Below are positions 39,301-54,300 of a stretch of 64,000 nt of DNA, one piece after another (positions within the stretch are counted from its first letter, which is position 1; every line of letters starts with the position of its first letter). The position numbers and the translations under genes are program-made. The stretch spans positions 99,796,513 to 99,860,512 of the forward strand of contig CM051521.1 of assembly GCA_028015205.1 (NCBI GenBank). The letters are read 5' to 3'. This DNA comes from Mytilisepta virgata. Its lineage: Eukaryota > Mollusca > Bivalvia > Mytilida > Mytilidae. Under the pieces are notes generated by a model, which did no database searches, had not been told where the DNA came from, and worked only from the letters and a program-made list of their open reading frames with translations.

Positions 39301-42300
39301 CTAAGCTAAAATAAAATGTCAATAAGAATTTTTAATTTTAATCCAAATATCTTTAACATCTGGCATCATTTCTTGCGACAGTTTTAGAAATCTTAATACG
39401 GCACTTTTTGTATGTAGTTTTTGATGGGTTGTATTTGAATACAAGTGGTGCAATTCTGGTAAAAGGCAGGGAAATTTTTCAGTAGATGACTTTACCTGCT
39501 TCAACCCCATCAAACAAAAAAGAATCTCTTGTTTTATACTCTCTAACAATTATGCTCCTTGCCTCTCAATAGGTTACCTCTATATTTAAGTGTGCACAAT
39601 ATCATTTTGCAAATCTGATCAAAGAATGAAACTTAAAGACTCATTGAATGTAACATTCAAGAGAAAGAAAAAATTCTGGTGACAATAAAATGACATGTTA
39701 CTCTGATACCACATTTATCAGAATTTTCAAATGATCAGAAATTTGTAAAGCAGAAAATACCAAAACATTATGACCAAAATATTAAAACAGTCCTGAACAA
39801 TGACATTCAAATATATGTTATATCGGGAATTTTTCGCATTGGCTTTTATGAAAAAAAGCAGAAGTTCAATTTTCATTGAAAAAGCCTTTGTGAAAATTTC
39901 CCTGAATGACTCTAATACAATTGTAAATTACTTTCATTGAAGAATTAACATGTGAACTGTATATTCAACCAATGAAAGGTAAACAAAGGTCTTGTCTATT
40001 AGGGTCAGCCAGGTTAAATTATGTAATGAGGTATGCAAAGGGAAGAAATTATTCTAGAAATAAAATGCAAAAGAGTCGCTGTCAAACCAAGTATAGTATC
40101 CTAATGCAGGTTTTTATTAAGAATATATGAAGGAAGACATGAAATGAAAATTAATAACATTTTTTAATTGGCGATAACCACATTATTTATTTTCTAATTA
40201 ATTTACATATCTTTGACATCAAATAATCTGGTAACTGAACACAACAAAATGTCAATAATAACAACATAGGTACAATGTTGACACCTTTCATAGACTAATT
40301 GCTAATAATTGTTGGAAAACAATACAAATTGGACATAAAAATAATACATATGCACAGTATTGTATTCTAATAATTTTGGTAATTGATCAAGATTTTTAAA
40401 GTCCAATACAAATATTTCTTTTAATTTGTTGAAAATATTATATAAAACTAGAGGATCAGAGAGCTGAGCCAGTATGGCTCAACTGGCATGAAGGCCTTTT
40501 TTATTGATGTACCTCAGAGAGAAGTCATTTCTCCCTATCATTATGAAGTGTGGTAAGCCTTGTAGGTACCAAATTTCTCTTCATCAAGGTCCATCTAGTT
40601 ATAGGTCAGCATATTCTAAAATTTGGTGGTTCTCCAGATGATTTTTGTATGTATTTCCCATAGGGTAAAATGTTAACCTAAGTCCTCTACTGGTGGCCAT
40701 CTTGAATGAGGGATTGGCACCTAAGTATCAACACTTGGTCAGCACCTTATGAGGAACATTCAGGCCATGTTTGGTATCAAGCAATACTGCAGTTCTGTAG
40801 ATTTTTGTTATATGCCATAGACACTTACTGTCAAGTTTGGCTCTATTTGGAAAACTCTATTTAGCCAAGCAGTTTCAGAGAAAAAAAATTACAAATCAAC
40901 CAATCAGAAAGAAGAATTGCCCCTGACGGCCATGTTTGTTGCCTGATCTGGACAAAATAAGGAAAATTTGTAAAAAACCTCCAACAGATTCTTCCTGTTA
41001 AGTTTCGTTCCATTTGGCAAAGCGGTTTCAGAGAAGAAGATTTCTTTAAATCATGCAATCAGAAACAAGAACTGCCCTTGGCGGACGTCAAGTGATGACA
41101 AAAGCTCACATGGCCTTTGGCTAGGTGAGATAAAAATGTAGAGGACACAAATTTAAAAAAAAAAAAAAGAGAAATTGCAAAGCATATCTAACCTGTATAT
41201 CATCAGGATGAGTTATATTATGATCTGTGAGACCATCACAAAATGTTAAAATACAGGACATGTCTCTTTCTCGTACACATGCATTCATTTCCCAACCATT
41301 GATAATATCATGTCCACTATCTTCTTCTGTTGGACGTACCTTAATACAATTGTAAATAATTTTCATTTGAAGCATGAACATATTAGACCTTCTATCTGAA
41401 ATTTGCTTATAAAATCTACAAAACTCGTACTAAAATGAATATGTAAATATACAGTAAATCTACAGCTATCACAAAACTGACAAACAATTATATCAAGTGC
41501 ATCACTCTGATTCTAACAGGACATCCAGTAGGAGACAATATTTGAACACCTGTGTTCATTGTGTGATGCATAAACAAGAAGTGCATTTTTTCATATTGTT
41601 AAAGAGGCAAATGACCGATGAATAACTGACCTCCAAATTAAATTTTCCCATAGGGTCCTATGTTAAACTAACTTCAGCTTTGGTGGTCATCTTGATTGAC
41701 AGGCCACATCAGAAGACACAATTCTGAAAGGGGACCATCTAATGACCATTGCAGCCAAGGCTGGTCCCAATTATCCAATTAGTCTCAGATCAGAAGATTT
41801 TTAAATGAATTTTGCCATAGGGTACATCCTATGTTGAACTAAGTTCGGTAGTGGCAGCCATTTTGGTTGACTGTCCTGGTCATCGGACACAATTCTGAAA
41901 GAGGAACATCTAAGGACCATTGTGGAAAGGTTGGTCCCAATTGGCTCCGTTGTTTCAGACAAGATTTTTTAATGAATTTTCCCAAAGGGTCCTAAATGTT
42001 AAACTAAGTTCAGCTGTGACGGCCATCTTTGTTGACATTCCGGGTCATCGGACATAATTCTGAAAGAGGACCACCTTATGACCATTTCTGCCAAGTTTGG
42101 TTCCAATTGCTAAGTGGTTTCAGACAAGAAGATTTTAATAAATTTTCCCATAGGGTCCTTTTTTTAATTAAGTTCAGCTGTGTGGCCATGTTGGTTAACT
42201 TTCTGTGTCATCCTACACATTTCTGACAGAGGACAATTAAAGGACCATTTTTGCCAAGTTTGAGTTCCAACTGGCTCTGTAGTTTCAGACATCTTGGATT

Positions 42301-45300
42301 TCATATTAGCATGGAAAATATAAGCTTTGTAGAGGGCCATGAGGATCATTCAGGCATAATATTGCTTCCATATGTCAAACTGTTTCTGACAAGAAGCTGT
42401 TTGTATGCATTTCCCATAGGATCCCATGTTAAATGTGTCCTGCGGTGGTGGCAATCTTGGATATCAAATCGGCACGAAAAATATAAACTTTGTACAGGAC
42501 CATGTAAGGATCATTCCTGCAATATAAATTTTTAATTGCTTTTGTAGTTTCAGAGAAGAAGATTTTTAAAATTTCAGCCAATCAGAGTGCATAAATGGCC
42601 CTGGCATCCATGTTTTTTAATTTCGGATCGGCACCAAAAACATCCATTTTGTTAAGGACTATTATTTGATCATTCAGGCATAATATTTATGTTTATTATC
42701 AAATGCACAACTACATGCACATTCAATTCTGGATTAGCAGGAGAAAATCTTGTGTTTTTAATCTGTTTCATAAAAGATCAATGGAACAAACTTTATGGTG
42801 AAAGCCACATCATGAATGAAGACAGTTAAGCTAAAAGATAACAAAACTGAATTCTGAATTCAGATAAATTTCTTAAAATTTTTTACCGTTACATCAAAAC
42901 TGACAGTTGTTTGACCATTTTCACGATCAATGATGTCGACGAATATCCTAACAGCATACTTAAAATTTTTATATCCAGGTGGCAGGACAACACCTGGAGT
43001 ACTAATTGTTGACCCAGAAACTTGGAAAAATGGAATTCTGGGAGTCTCTGTAGTACTTAGTACTTGGTAATAAAATGTAAAGGTAAAACTATATAAGACA
43101 AGTTTGTCTGCATTAGTATCTCTTCCTTTGCTTTTTCCTTCATCTAACCAGTCTGTACATTGGAATTTAAATTTGGTGTCGTAGGCCTGACCTGTGGAAA
43201 AAAAATATTTATTTGAAATATTAAAGTTTTCTGTTTTTTCATTACTAAATTTGCTAAATTAATACAACAAGGATAAAGAAAGACAAAACTCTACTCAACT
43301 TAAAAAAAAATTATTTAAAAGAATACAAAAACTCAAGCAACAAGTATATGGTCCCGAGAGAAATACATTCAAAAATAAATTTGATTGAAGTAGTCAAAGT
43401 AAATGGTATATCAGTGGTGATTGCCATGAAAAGTTTGTAGCATGTCTTACTGTCATGTTACTTATGTAAAGTACTTTCCTGAGGCATTAATTTCTAAAGC
43501 AGTAAAACAACATACTGTATATTGATACAACCCTTCAAGATAAAGGCAAAAAAGGCAACCCTCTGCAAATCAGTTTTATGTAAGTTTTAATTTGATTAAT
43601 GTCAAGATGGTCCAATATGATACATATATCCTCAAAGGATATTCTAAAAAAATTTGAGATAGTAAAGCCATCTAAACTTAATGTCTGGTCCTCAGACAAT
43701 GTCAACCCACTTAAAAAGTTGCCGATGGAACAAGTTGATTTGATTTCCGGAAAAAAATTGCTGCCGTTTGGTTATAAAAAAAATTAGGATTTGGTGCCAA
43801 AAATACTTTCAAACATCTCTAATTTCAAGTGTTAGATTAACATTGATCAAGTCAAAATGAAAGTAAACTAGATGTACTGTGAGCACAGCTCACAAAGGAT
43901 ACCCCCCGCTTTGAAGTCCAATTACCTCCCTTGTATTATATCGGAAAGCAAAGATTTTTCTTCATGCACATCTTTGGATGATGTACTTCCTTTCTGTAAA
44001 GTTTCGTTGAAATCCATTGAGTGGTCTAGGAGGAGTTGCGCTTACGAGGTTCATATATAATGTATAAGCCAAAAAAAATAGAAGTCCAATTATCTCCCTT
44101 GTGTGAAATCAGAAAGCAAAGATTTTTCTTCATGCACATCTTTGGATGATGTACTTCCTGTCTGTAAAGTTTCGTTGAAATCCATTGAGCGGTCTAGGAG
44201 GAGTTGTGCTTACAAGGTTCATACATAATGTATAAGCTAAAAAAAATAGAAGTCCAATTATCTCCCTTGTGTGACATCGGAAAGCAAAGATTTTTCTTCA
44301 TGCACATCTCTGGATGATGTACTTCCTTTCTGTAAAGTTTCGTTGAAATCCATTGAGCGGTCTAGGAGGAGTTGCGCTTACGAGGTTCATATATAATGTA
44401 TAAGCTAAAAAAAATAGAAGTCCAATTATCTCCCTTGTGAGAAATCGGAAAGCAAAGATTATTCTTCATGCACATCTCTGGATGATGTACTTCCTTTCTG
44501 TAAAGTTTCGTTGAAATCCATTGAGCGGTCTAGGAGGAGTTGCGCTTACAAGGTTCATATATAATGTATAAGCCAAAAAAAATAGAAGTCCAATTATCTC
44601 CCTTGTGTGAAATCGGAAAGCAAAGATTTTTCTTCATGCACATTTTCAGATGATGTACTTCCTTTCTGTAATGTATCGTTGAATTCCATTGAGCGGTCTA
44701 GGAGGAGTTGCGCTTACAAGGTTCATATATAATGTATAAGCCAAAAAAAATAGAAGTCCAATTATCTCCCTTGTGTGATATCGGAAAGCAAAGATTTTTC
44801 TTCATGCACATCTTTGGATGATGTACTTCCTTTCTGTAAAGTTTCGTTGAAATCCATTGAGCGCTCTAGGAGGAGTTGCGCTTACAAGATATATGGACAG
44901 ACAGACAGACGGACAGACGGACAGACAGACAGACGGACGGACAAGGTGATTCCTATATACCCCCCCAAACTTTGTTTGCGGGGGGTATAATAAACAGCTG
45001 TTGAATGATCATGGCATTGAGTTTAACTTGAATATCTGCTCCAAACAAATCATTCCATGGACTATTCTACCTGTTCAGTCTACAGTTATAGTGAAACAGC
45101 TCTGAGAAGAGTATTTGCAGGAAAAGTGGAGTAAATTCGAGGCATTGGAAGCAGATAACACATCTGTATAATAAAAAGATCATAGAAGTCAATGGATTCA
45201 AACCAGATTTGTATGTCACCAAAATAAACACCTAAATTGAAAATCCATTACCTCTTTTGAAAGAAAAATAAACTAAAAAAAAATCCCTACCTACCTTGAC

Positions 45301-48300
45301 AATTTTGTAAAATCATTTGTCTGAGAACTAGAGAATCACTTTTAGGTAGCCCAATGATTGAGTTTTAAATGTATATATTTTTTTGCTATCATTTCCAGTT
45401 TTGACTCAACTTTAAATGATAAAAAGATTATTAGCCTTGTCCTGGTGTAATGTTTTAAATCAGACAATGTGGCAATATAAAACTGAACGATACAACAATT
45501 TTGGTACCAAACATGGAAATGAACCAATATTTTTTTTAAGAATTGAATGCTTAATTTTTGTAATTTTATATAAGTGTAAAAGACTTGACCAGAGCACATT
45601 TTGTATGAAGTACAGAAGCTTAATTTCTGTGATCTTCAGCCTGTGACATTTTTCACAATAATTAAAATGCCAAATTTATTTCCAATTTTACAGTATTCAA
45701 AATTTTGTGAAAACTGCATGTTCCAGGGTGGTGCAAAAAAAAAAATTCTTCATTTGTCAACAACATCGTTGATCATGAAATATATACACATTAATGACCT
45801 CCAGATACAGATGTATATACTAACCCACTTTAACCTTTTCCTTGCAAGTTCCACTATATGGTCCTAATACAACATGTAGATGCTTTATTGTGTAAGCTAT
45901 TCCTGATTCCAATCTAAGATAGTAGTCCTTTCCTTCTTCTAAATATCCTTTGTTAATTTTTAGGTTTGGTCTATTCACACCTGTAATTATAAAATATCGC
46001 TTACTTTAAATTGGGATATTTTGGCAGTTACTGCTATAAACAAGGATGTTAAATTTTAAAGTGTTGAAATTTGGCACTTTGTTTCAGTACCGTGTTTAAT
46101 TTTGGCACCTTCAGAAAAAAAAATTAAACAATAAGTTAATAAAGATAAACTAGAGGCTCTCAAGAGTCTGTGTCGCTCACCTGTATCTAATGTGATTTTG
46201 GAAATTATGTAAAATTATATAATGATTGAGACCAAGATTGGTTTAATTTGACACAGTATTTAAAATTAAAAACAGGTCATCTTAGTGTAGTCTTACAATA
46301 GCTACTGAAGACATCTTATCATTATTATTTTTGAATATGTGGTCAAGTTGTGACCATTCAGAATTTTTTTTACAATTTTCTGATAGACTTCTAAACATCT
46401 TGGATGATGGATCGGCAACAAAGTAACAACACTTGGTCAGCACCTCATAAGGAACATTCATGCTATGTTTTGTTACATTCCATTCAGTGGTTCTCTAAAA
46501 GAAGTCATTTGTATGCATTTCCCATAGGGTCCAATGTTAAACTTAGTCCCCCGCTGGCGGCCATCTTGGATGATGGATCGGCTACAAAGAAACAATGCTT
46601 GGTCAGCACCTCATAAGGAACACTCATGCCAGATTTAGTTTCATTCCATTCAGTGGTTCTCTAAAAGAAGTCATTTGTATGCATTTCCCATAGGGTCCTA
46701 TGTTAAACTAAGTTCCCCGCTGGCGGCCATCTTGGATGATGGATCAGCTACAAAGTAACAACACTTGGTCAGCACTTCATAAGGAATATTCATGCCATGT
46801 TTGGTTTCATTCCATTAAGTGGGTCACTAAAAGAAGTCATTTGTATGCATTTCCCATAGGGTTCTATGTTAAACTAAGTCCCCCGCTGGCGACCATCTTG
46901 GATTATGGATCGGCAACAAAGTAACAACACTTGGTCAGCATAAGGAACATTCATGCCATGTTTGGTTTCATTCCATTCAACGGTTCTCTAAAAGAAGTCA
47001 TTTGTATGCATTTCCCATAGGGTCCTATGTTAAACTAAGTCCCCCTCTGGCGCCCATCTTGGATGATGGATCGGCTACAAAGTAACAACACTTGGTCAGC
47101 ACCTCATAAGGAACACTCATGCCAGATTTACCGGTGGTAGTTTCATTCCATTCAGTGGTTCTCTAAAAGAAGTCATTTGTATGCATTTCCCATAGGGTCC
47201 TATGTTAAACTAAGTTCCCCGCTGGCGGCCATCTTGGATGATGGATCGGCTACAATGTAACAACACTTGGTCAGCACTTCATAAGGAATATTCATGCCAT
47301 GTTTGGTGTCATTCCATTAAGTGGGTCACTAAAAAAAGTCATTTGTATGCATTTCCCATAGGGTTCTATGTTAAACTAAGTCCCCCGCTGGCGGCCATCT
47401 TGGATTATGGATCGGCAACAAAGTAACAACACTTGGTCAGCACCTCATATGGAACATTCATGCCATGTTTGGTTTCATTCCATTCAACGGTTCTCTAAAA
47501 GAAGTCATTTGTATGCATTTCCCATAGGGTTCTATGTTAAACTAAGTCCCCCTCTGGCGCCCATCTTGGATGATGGATCGGCTACAAAGTCACAACACTT
47601 GGTCAGCACCTCATAAGGAACACTCATGCCAGATTTAGTTTCATTCCATTCAGTGGTTCTCTAAAAGAAGTCATTTGTATGCATTTCCCATAGGGTCCTA
47701 TGTTAAACTAAGTTCCCCGCTGGCGGCCATCTTGGATGATGGATCAGCTACAAAGTAACAACACTTGGTCAGCACTTCATAAGGAATATTCATGCCATGT
47801 TTGGTTTCATTCCATTAAGTGGGTCACTAAAAGAAGTCATTTGTATGCATTTCCCATAGGGTTCTATGTTAAACTAAGTCCCCCGCTGGCGACCATCTTG
47901 GATTATGGATCGGCTACAAAGTAACAACACTTGGTCAGCACCTCATAAGGAACATTCATGCCATGTTTGGTTTCATTCCATTCAACGGTTCTCTAAAAGA
48001 AGTCATTTGTATGCATTTCCCATAGGGTCCTATGTTAAACTAAGTCCCTCGCTGGCGGCCATCTTGGATGATGGATCGGCTACAAAGTAACAACACTTGG
48101 TCAGCACCTCATAAGGAACATTCATGCCAGATTTAGTTTCATTCCATTCAGTGGTTCTCTAAAAGAAGTCATTTGTATGCATTTCCCATAGGGTCCTATG
48201 TTAAACTAAGTTCCCCGCTGGCGGCCATCTTGGATGATGGATCGGCTACAAAGTAACAACACTTGGTCAGCACCTCATAAGGAACATTCATGCCAGTTTT

Positions 48301-51300
48301 AGTTTCATTCCATTCAGTGGTTCTCTAAAAGAAGTCATTTGTATGCATTTCCCATAGGGTCCTATGTTAAACTAAGTTCCCCGCTGGCGGCCATCTTGGA
48401 TGATGGATCGGCTACAAAGTAACAACACTTGGTCAGCACCTCATAAGGAACACTCATGCCATGTTTGGTTTCATTCCATTCAGTGGTTCTCTAGAAGAAG
48501 TTCAAAATGTAAAATGTTAACGACGACGCCGGACGACGGACGACGGACGACGACGGACGACGACGGACGACGGACGACGGACGCCAAGTGATGAGAAAAG
48601 CTCACTTGACCCTTTGGGTCAGGTGAGCTAAAAATGAAATAAAATTAGAGTACCATAATTACTCTATTTATTCTACTCTAAAATACGTCTATTTTTAGGA
48701 CAATTGGAAAATCGTCAAAAAATAGAGTTTTTGTCTTTCCGCCCACATCGTTGTCATTTTTTGACTCCGTATGATCGACCTGTTCAATGTACTTTGGCAA
48801 TCGAAATAATAATTAAAAGCCCTCCCCACCAGAAATATGCCTATTTTTGCTGATTTTGGGAAGTTCCCGTTGCCATGGAAACCAAAGTGAATGCCCCACA
48901 TACCTAGTAATGCATGATGTGTTAAGATTTGGATGCCATCTTTCCATTACTTCCTATCAAGAGGTAAAACTAACTAAAATTGTGTTGTAGGATTGATGTA
49001 TGGAAGTCCTTGGAGGCCAAAAGTGCAATTTTGGGCATTTTTGCACTTTTTCACACACACTGAGGTATTAAATGACCCTTGCTGTTCCTGTTCAGCTCAT
49101 AAGTAAATTTTCCCACCCCACAATATTCCATTTGGGGCCCAAAAGACAGCCCACCCCTCCCTCTTAATTCACCCTTTGTGACAAATGATGGCACCAAGGC
49201 TATTCTGCATGGTACTGTTAATTCATACATGTGAATTTGGGTCCCAAATGTTACTGCTTCTGTAGCTATAATGTTTGTCTTGCAATCAAGACCAAAAAAA
49301 GTGTATCCAGATATCAGTGGAGAGGATTAGGGGCATACAAATGGCTGGAAAGGGCCATGATGCATTGAGGCATCATTTGCCTGGAAAGGGTTAAATAGCA
49401 TTTATTTGATGAATCGAATGTTGAGATATTTTCTGCCTTAAATCATATACTAGTAACCATGATCTGTTGTATAGCATATATAAACTACATATAATGAATG
49501 ATAATGCAGCTTCAAATATATAATAAAAAGTATAATGGGAAAACCTTTATTTTTTTCTAATGTCTTGATATCGAAATTGATCGAGTATTTTGTGAAAACT
49601 TGTGGTTAAAATTTCATAATATTTTGTCATATAACACACATATATATGATATTTGTTTTAACAGTTATTTGTAAGAATTAAACGACAGAATTTTTTTACA
49701 GCATTGTTTGAATATTTAATGAGACAACTGAAAATGAACGAAATTCCTAACATGTCTGGTACTTTTTACCTTTGAATTTGCATATAAAGAATGAATTTTA
49801 CCATTATATTTCATTTTTGATTAAGACTATATCCTTGTTCTTCAGTTCAACAATTATAACTATTTTTTATCAAACATATGTGTTATCAGAGGTAGTAATA
49901 TTCATTAACTTGTGTCATCTCCTGAAATGAAGGGTTCCCCTGAAATGCCCATTTTCAATGAACCATGTGAAGGAAACACGTGGTTGAATTTCAATAAATT
50001 TTTCTTAAGTGGTGTATTGAGACATATATACTGCATTATGAAAATATGAAAAAAAATTAAACAAGTGGAAAATTTTGGCCTAACCTAGGCCTACCCCCTT
50101 AAAAATAAATTTAGCAGATTTTGACTTATCTATGCACAAATGGAAATTTTGTCAATATTGATTTTTCAGGTGTTCAAAGAAGGTCAATGGCAGAATTTTA
50201 AGAGTATGTTTGAGAAAAAATAATAGTACAGATTATAGGTAAATATTAAAAAATTAAATAGCAATAATAAATAAGTTGTGTCAAAGGGTGCAAAGGTTTT
50301 TGCTCAAATCTATAACAGAAATTTTCTTCCAAGTTTTTAGCACTACTGCATATGTTAAATTTTTTTTTTTTTTTTTAAATTATATTCACGATTTTAACTA
50401 AACTTTAACAATAGTACAATAGGCATACATTTTGTTTGTACCATGGTCAAAATCATGCAGGAATGTATGTTAAACAAGAGGCTCACCAGAGCCTGTATCG
50501 CTCACCTGGAGTCTGGTTTTCATTGGACAATTAATCAACTATTTGACCAAGTTTGTTGCAATTGGTTGAATTGTTCAGGGAAAATTTGTTGAAGATTTAT
50601 TGTTCATAAGGTTTAATGTTAAAATATGTTCCCTGATGGTGGTAGTCCTGGCAGGAAGTTGACAAAATTGACCAGGAATAAGGGTGAACCTTAAATAAAT
50701 GTAACAGAACCCGACCTCAAATTACACAAACAAATAACTCCTAAATAGAATTTGGGATTCCCTTCAAAATTTCAGGGTAGGCAGATCTCAACATGGCAAA
50801 TATTTTTCAATTTATATTTCACTTCTATCTCAAATAGTTTTGGAGATAAATGCAAAAATGTTAAAATTTTGAAAATTTGACAAAAAAGGGCAATAACTCC
50901 TAAATGGGTTTTGGGATTTCCTTTAAAATTTCAGGGTATGTAGATTTCAACATGGCAAACATTTTTAAAATTTACATTTCACTTCTATCTCAAATGGTTT
51001 TGGAGATAAATGACGAAAAATGATAAATTTTGAAAATTTGACGAAAAAAGGGCAATAACTCCTAAATGGGTTTTGGGATTTCCTTCAAAATTTCAGGGTA
51101 TGTAGATCTCAACATGGCAAACATTTAACAAATTTACATTTCACTTCTATCTCAAATAGTTTTGGAGATAAATGACAAAAAATGTTAAATTATGATAATT
51201 TGACGAAAAAAGGGCAATAACTCCTAAATGGGTTTTAGGATTTCCTTCGAAATTTCAGGTTCGGTAGATCTTGTCATGCTGATCAATTTTACCCCATGTC

Positions 51301-54300
51301 AGATTTTTGATATCTGTAACGGTTTTTAAGTTATAAGCCAAAAACAACACATGCACCCCTATATTCTATTTTTAGCTACAACAGCCGCCATGTTTTATGT
51401 CAGATCAAAATAAATTGAGGATCGTTTGTAGAGGACATGTTATAGACCATTCCTATTAAGTTTCAAACCAATCGGCCTAGCGGTTTCAGAGGAGAAGATT
51501 TTTGATAAAAAAATTTTGAAAATTTGAAAAAAAAAGGGCAACAACTCCTAAATGGGTTTTGGGATTTCCTTTAAAATTTCAGGGTAGGTAGATCTCAACA
51601 TGGCAAACATTTTTCAAATTTACATTTCACTTCTACCTCAAATAGTTTTGGAGATAAATGACGAAAAATGTTAAAATTTTGAAAATTTGACGAAAAAAGG
51701 GCAATAACTCCTAAACGGGTTTTGAAATTTCCTTCAAAAGTTCAGGGTAGGTAGATCTTGTCATGCTGATCAATTTTACCCCATGTCAGATTTCGATATC
51801 TGTAACGGTTTTTGAGTTATTAGCAAAAAACAGCAATTTACCCCTATGTTCTATTTTTAGTAACAGGGGCCATGTTTTTCGACGAATCAAAAATCCCCAC
51901 ATCAGTTTTATGCAGGGTACCCCAGGGAACATTCATACCAAGTTTGGTTCTAATTAGTCAAGTAGTTTCAGAGGAGAAGATTTTTGAAATAATAACATAA
52001 AACTAGAGGCTCTCAAGAGCCTGTATCGCTCACCTGGATTTAACTTTTCACCTTGAGCAGACCTAAAAATTTAAGTGTTGCAGTCAATTTGGCTATTTTC
52101 TATAGGATTCTATGTTGAACTAATTTCAGCTGTGGCAGTCATCTTGGTTAAGTCCAGGTCAACGGATACATTTCTAAAGGAGAACCATCTAAGGACCATT
52201 TCTGCTAAGTCTTGTTCCAACTGGCTAAGCGGTTTCAGACGAGAAGATTTTTCAATGAATTTTCCCATAGGGCCCTATGTTAAACTAAGTTCGGCTGTGG
52301 CGGCCATCTTGGTTAACAGTCCACGAAATCAGACACATTTCTGAAAAAGGACCTCCTAAGGACCAATGCTGCCAAGTTTGGCTCCAATATGCCAAGTGGT
52401 TTCAGACAAGAAGATTTTTCAATGAATTTTCCTATAGGGCCCTATGTTAAACTAAGTTCGGTTGTGGCGGCCATCTTGGTTGACAGTCCGGGTCATCGGA
52501 CACACCTCTGTAAGAGGACCATCTAAGGACCATTGCTGCCAAGTCTGGTTCCAATTGGTCAAGTGGTTTCAGACAAGAAGATTTTTGAGTGATTTTCCCA
52601 TAGGGTCCTATGTTAAACTAAGTTCTGCTGTGGTGGCCATCTTGGTTCACAGTCCACGAAATCAGACACATTTCTGAGAAAGGACCTCCTAAGGACCAAT
52701 GCCGCCAAGTCCTGCTCCAATATGTCAGGTGGTTTCAGACAAGAAGATTTTTCAATGAATTTTCCCATAGGGCCCTATGTTAAACTAAGCTCGGGTGTGG
52801 CGGCCATCTTGGTTGACAGTCTGGGTCATCGCACAAAATTCTGAAAGAGGACCATCTAAGGACCATTGCTTCCAAGTCTAATTCTAATTGGCTTAGTGGT
52901 TTCAGACGAGAAGATTTTTAAGTGAATTTCCCATAGGGTCCTATGTTAAACTAAGTTCGGCTGTGGCGGCCATCTTGGTTCACAGTCCACGGAATCAGAC
53001 ACATTTCTGAAAAAGGACCTCCTAAGGACCAATGCCGCCAAGTCCTGCTCCAATATGTGAAGTGGTTTCAGACAAGAAGATTTTTCAATGAATTTTCCCA
53101 TAGGGCCCTATGTTAAACTAAGTTCGGCTGTGGCGGCCATCTTGGTTAACAGTCCGGGTCATTGGACATATTTCTGAAACAGAACCTCTTAAGAACTATT
53201 ACTGCAAACTTTGGTTCCAACTGGACTTGTAGTTTCATATAAGAAGATTTTTAAAAGTCACCCCCCTTTTTTTCTATTTTTAGTAACAGCAGCCATGTCG
53301 GTTGGAAGTCGGGAATGCCGGATACAGTTTTGGAAGGGGACCACCCAAGGACCATTCCACCAAACTTTGATCTCAATTGGGCCAGTGGTTTGAGAGGAAA
53401 AGATATTTAAAGGAAAGTTTACGCTGGATGCTGTCTTTAAAGGGCAAAAACTCCTATAAGGGGTCAATCAATGATTTTGGTCATGTTGACTTATTTGTAG
53501 ATCTTACTTGGTGGAACATTTTTGCTGTCTACAATTTGTCTTTATCTATAATAATATTCAAGATAATAACCTAAAACTGCAAAATTTCCTTAAAATTAAC
53601 AATTCAGGGGCAATAACCCAACAAAGGGTTGACCGATTCGTCTGAAAATTTTATGACAGGTAGATCTTGTCCTGATGAACATTTTTACCCAAGTCAGTTT
53701 TGCTCTAATTGCTTTAGTTTTTGAGATATAAGACAAAAACTGCAGTTTACCCCTATGTGCTATTTTTAGCCATATCGGCCATGTTGGTTGGCAGGCGGGG
53801 TCATCGGACACATTTTTTAAACTAGATACCCTAATGATGCTTGTGGCCAAGTTTGGTTCAATTTGGCCCAGTAGTTTCAGAGGAGAAGATTTTTGTAAAA
53901 GTTAACGGACGACGACGGACGACGGACGACGGACGACGACGGACGACGACGGACGACGGACGCCAAGTGATGAGAAAAGCTCACTTGACCCTTCGGGTCA
54001 GGTGAGCTAAAAAGCCAAAAATGTCAAAAAAGGGCAATAACTCTAACATCAGTTGACAGATTTTCACGAAAATCAGCACACAGGTAGCTCTCATCATGCT
54101 GAACACTTTCATCCTGCCAGAATTTGCTGTAACCTAATGATTTTTGAGATATTTGTGAAAAACTGTTGTCTGACCCCTATGTTCTATTTTTAGTAACAGC
54201 GGCCATGTTTTTCGACGGATCAAAAATCCCCACATCAGTTCTATGCAGGATACCCCAAAGAACATTCATACCAAGTGTGGTTCCAATTGGTCAAATAGTT

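Noticed and set aside
39319..39549. 76-codon minus-strand frame as an extra polycystin exon
   Set aside because: Adding it breaks the phase 0-0 match between exons 9 and 10, and no acceptor/donor pair bounds it.
46404..48591. Series of 60-70-codon open frames with related peptides (MDRLQSNNTWSAPHKEHS...)
   Set aside because: They are successive 166-bp monomers of one repeat. 166 is not a multiple of three, so frames break at each unit.
48520..48600. GAC/GACGG-rich run as a CRISPR-like or coding repeat
   Set aside because: It is the microsatellite-like segment found at the end of each family A element, with no spacers.
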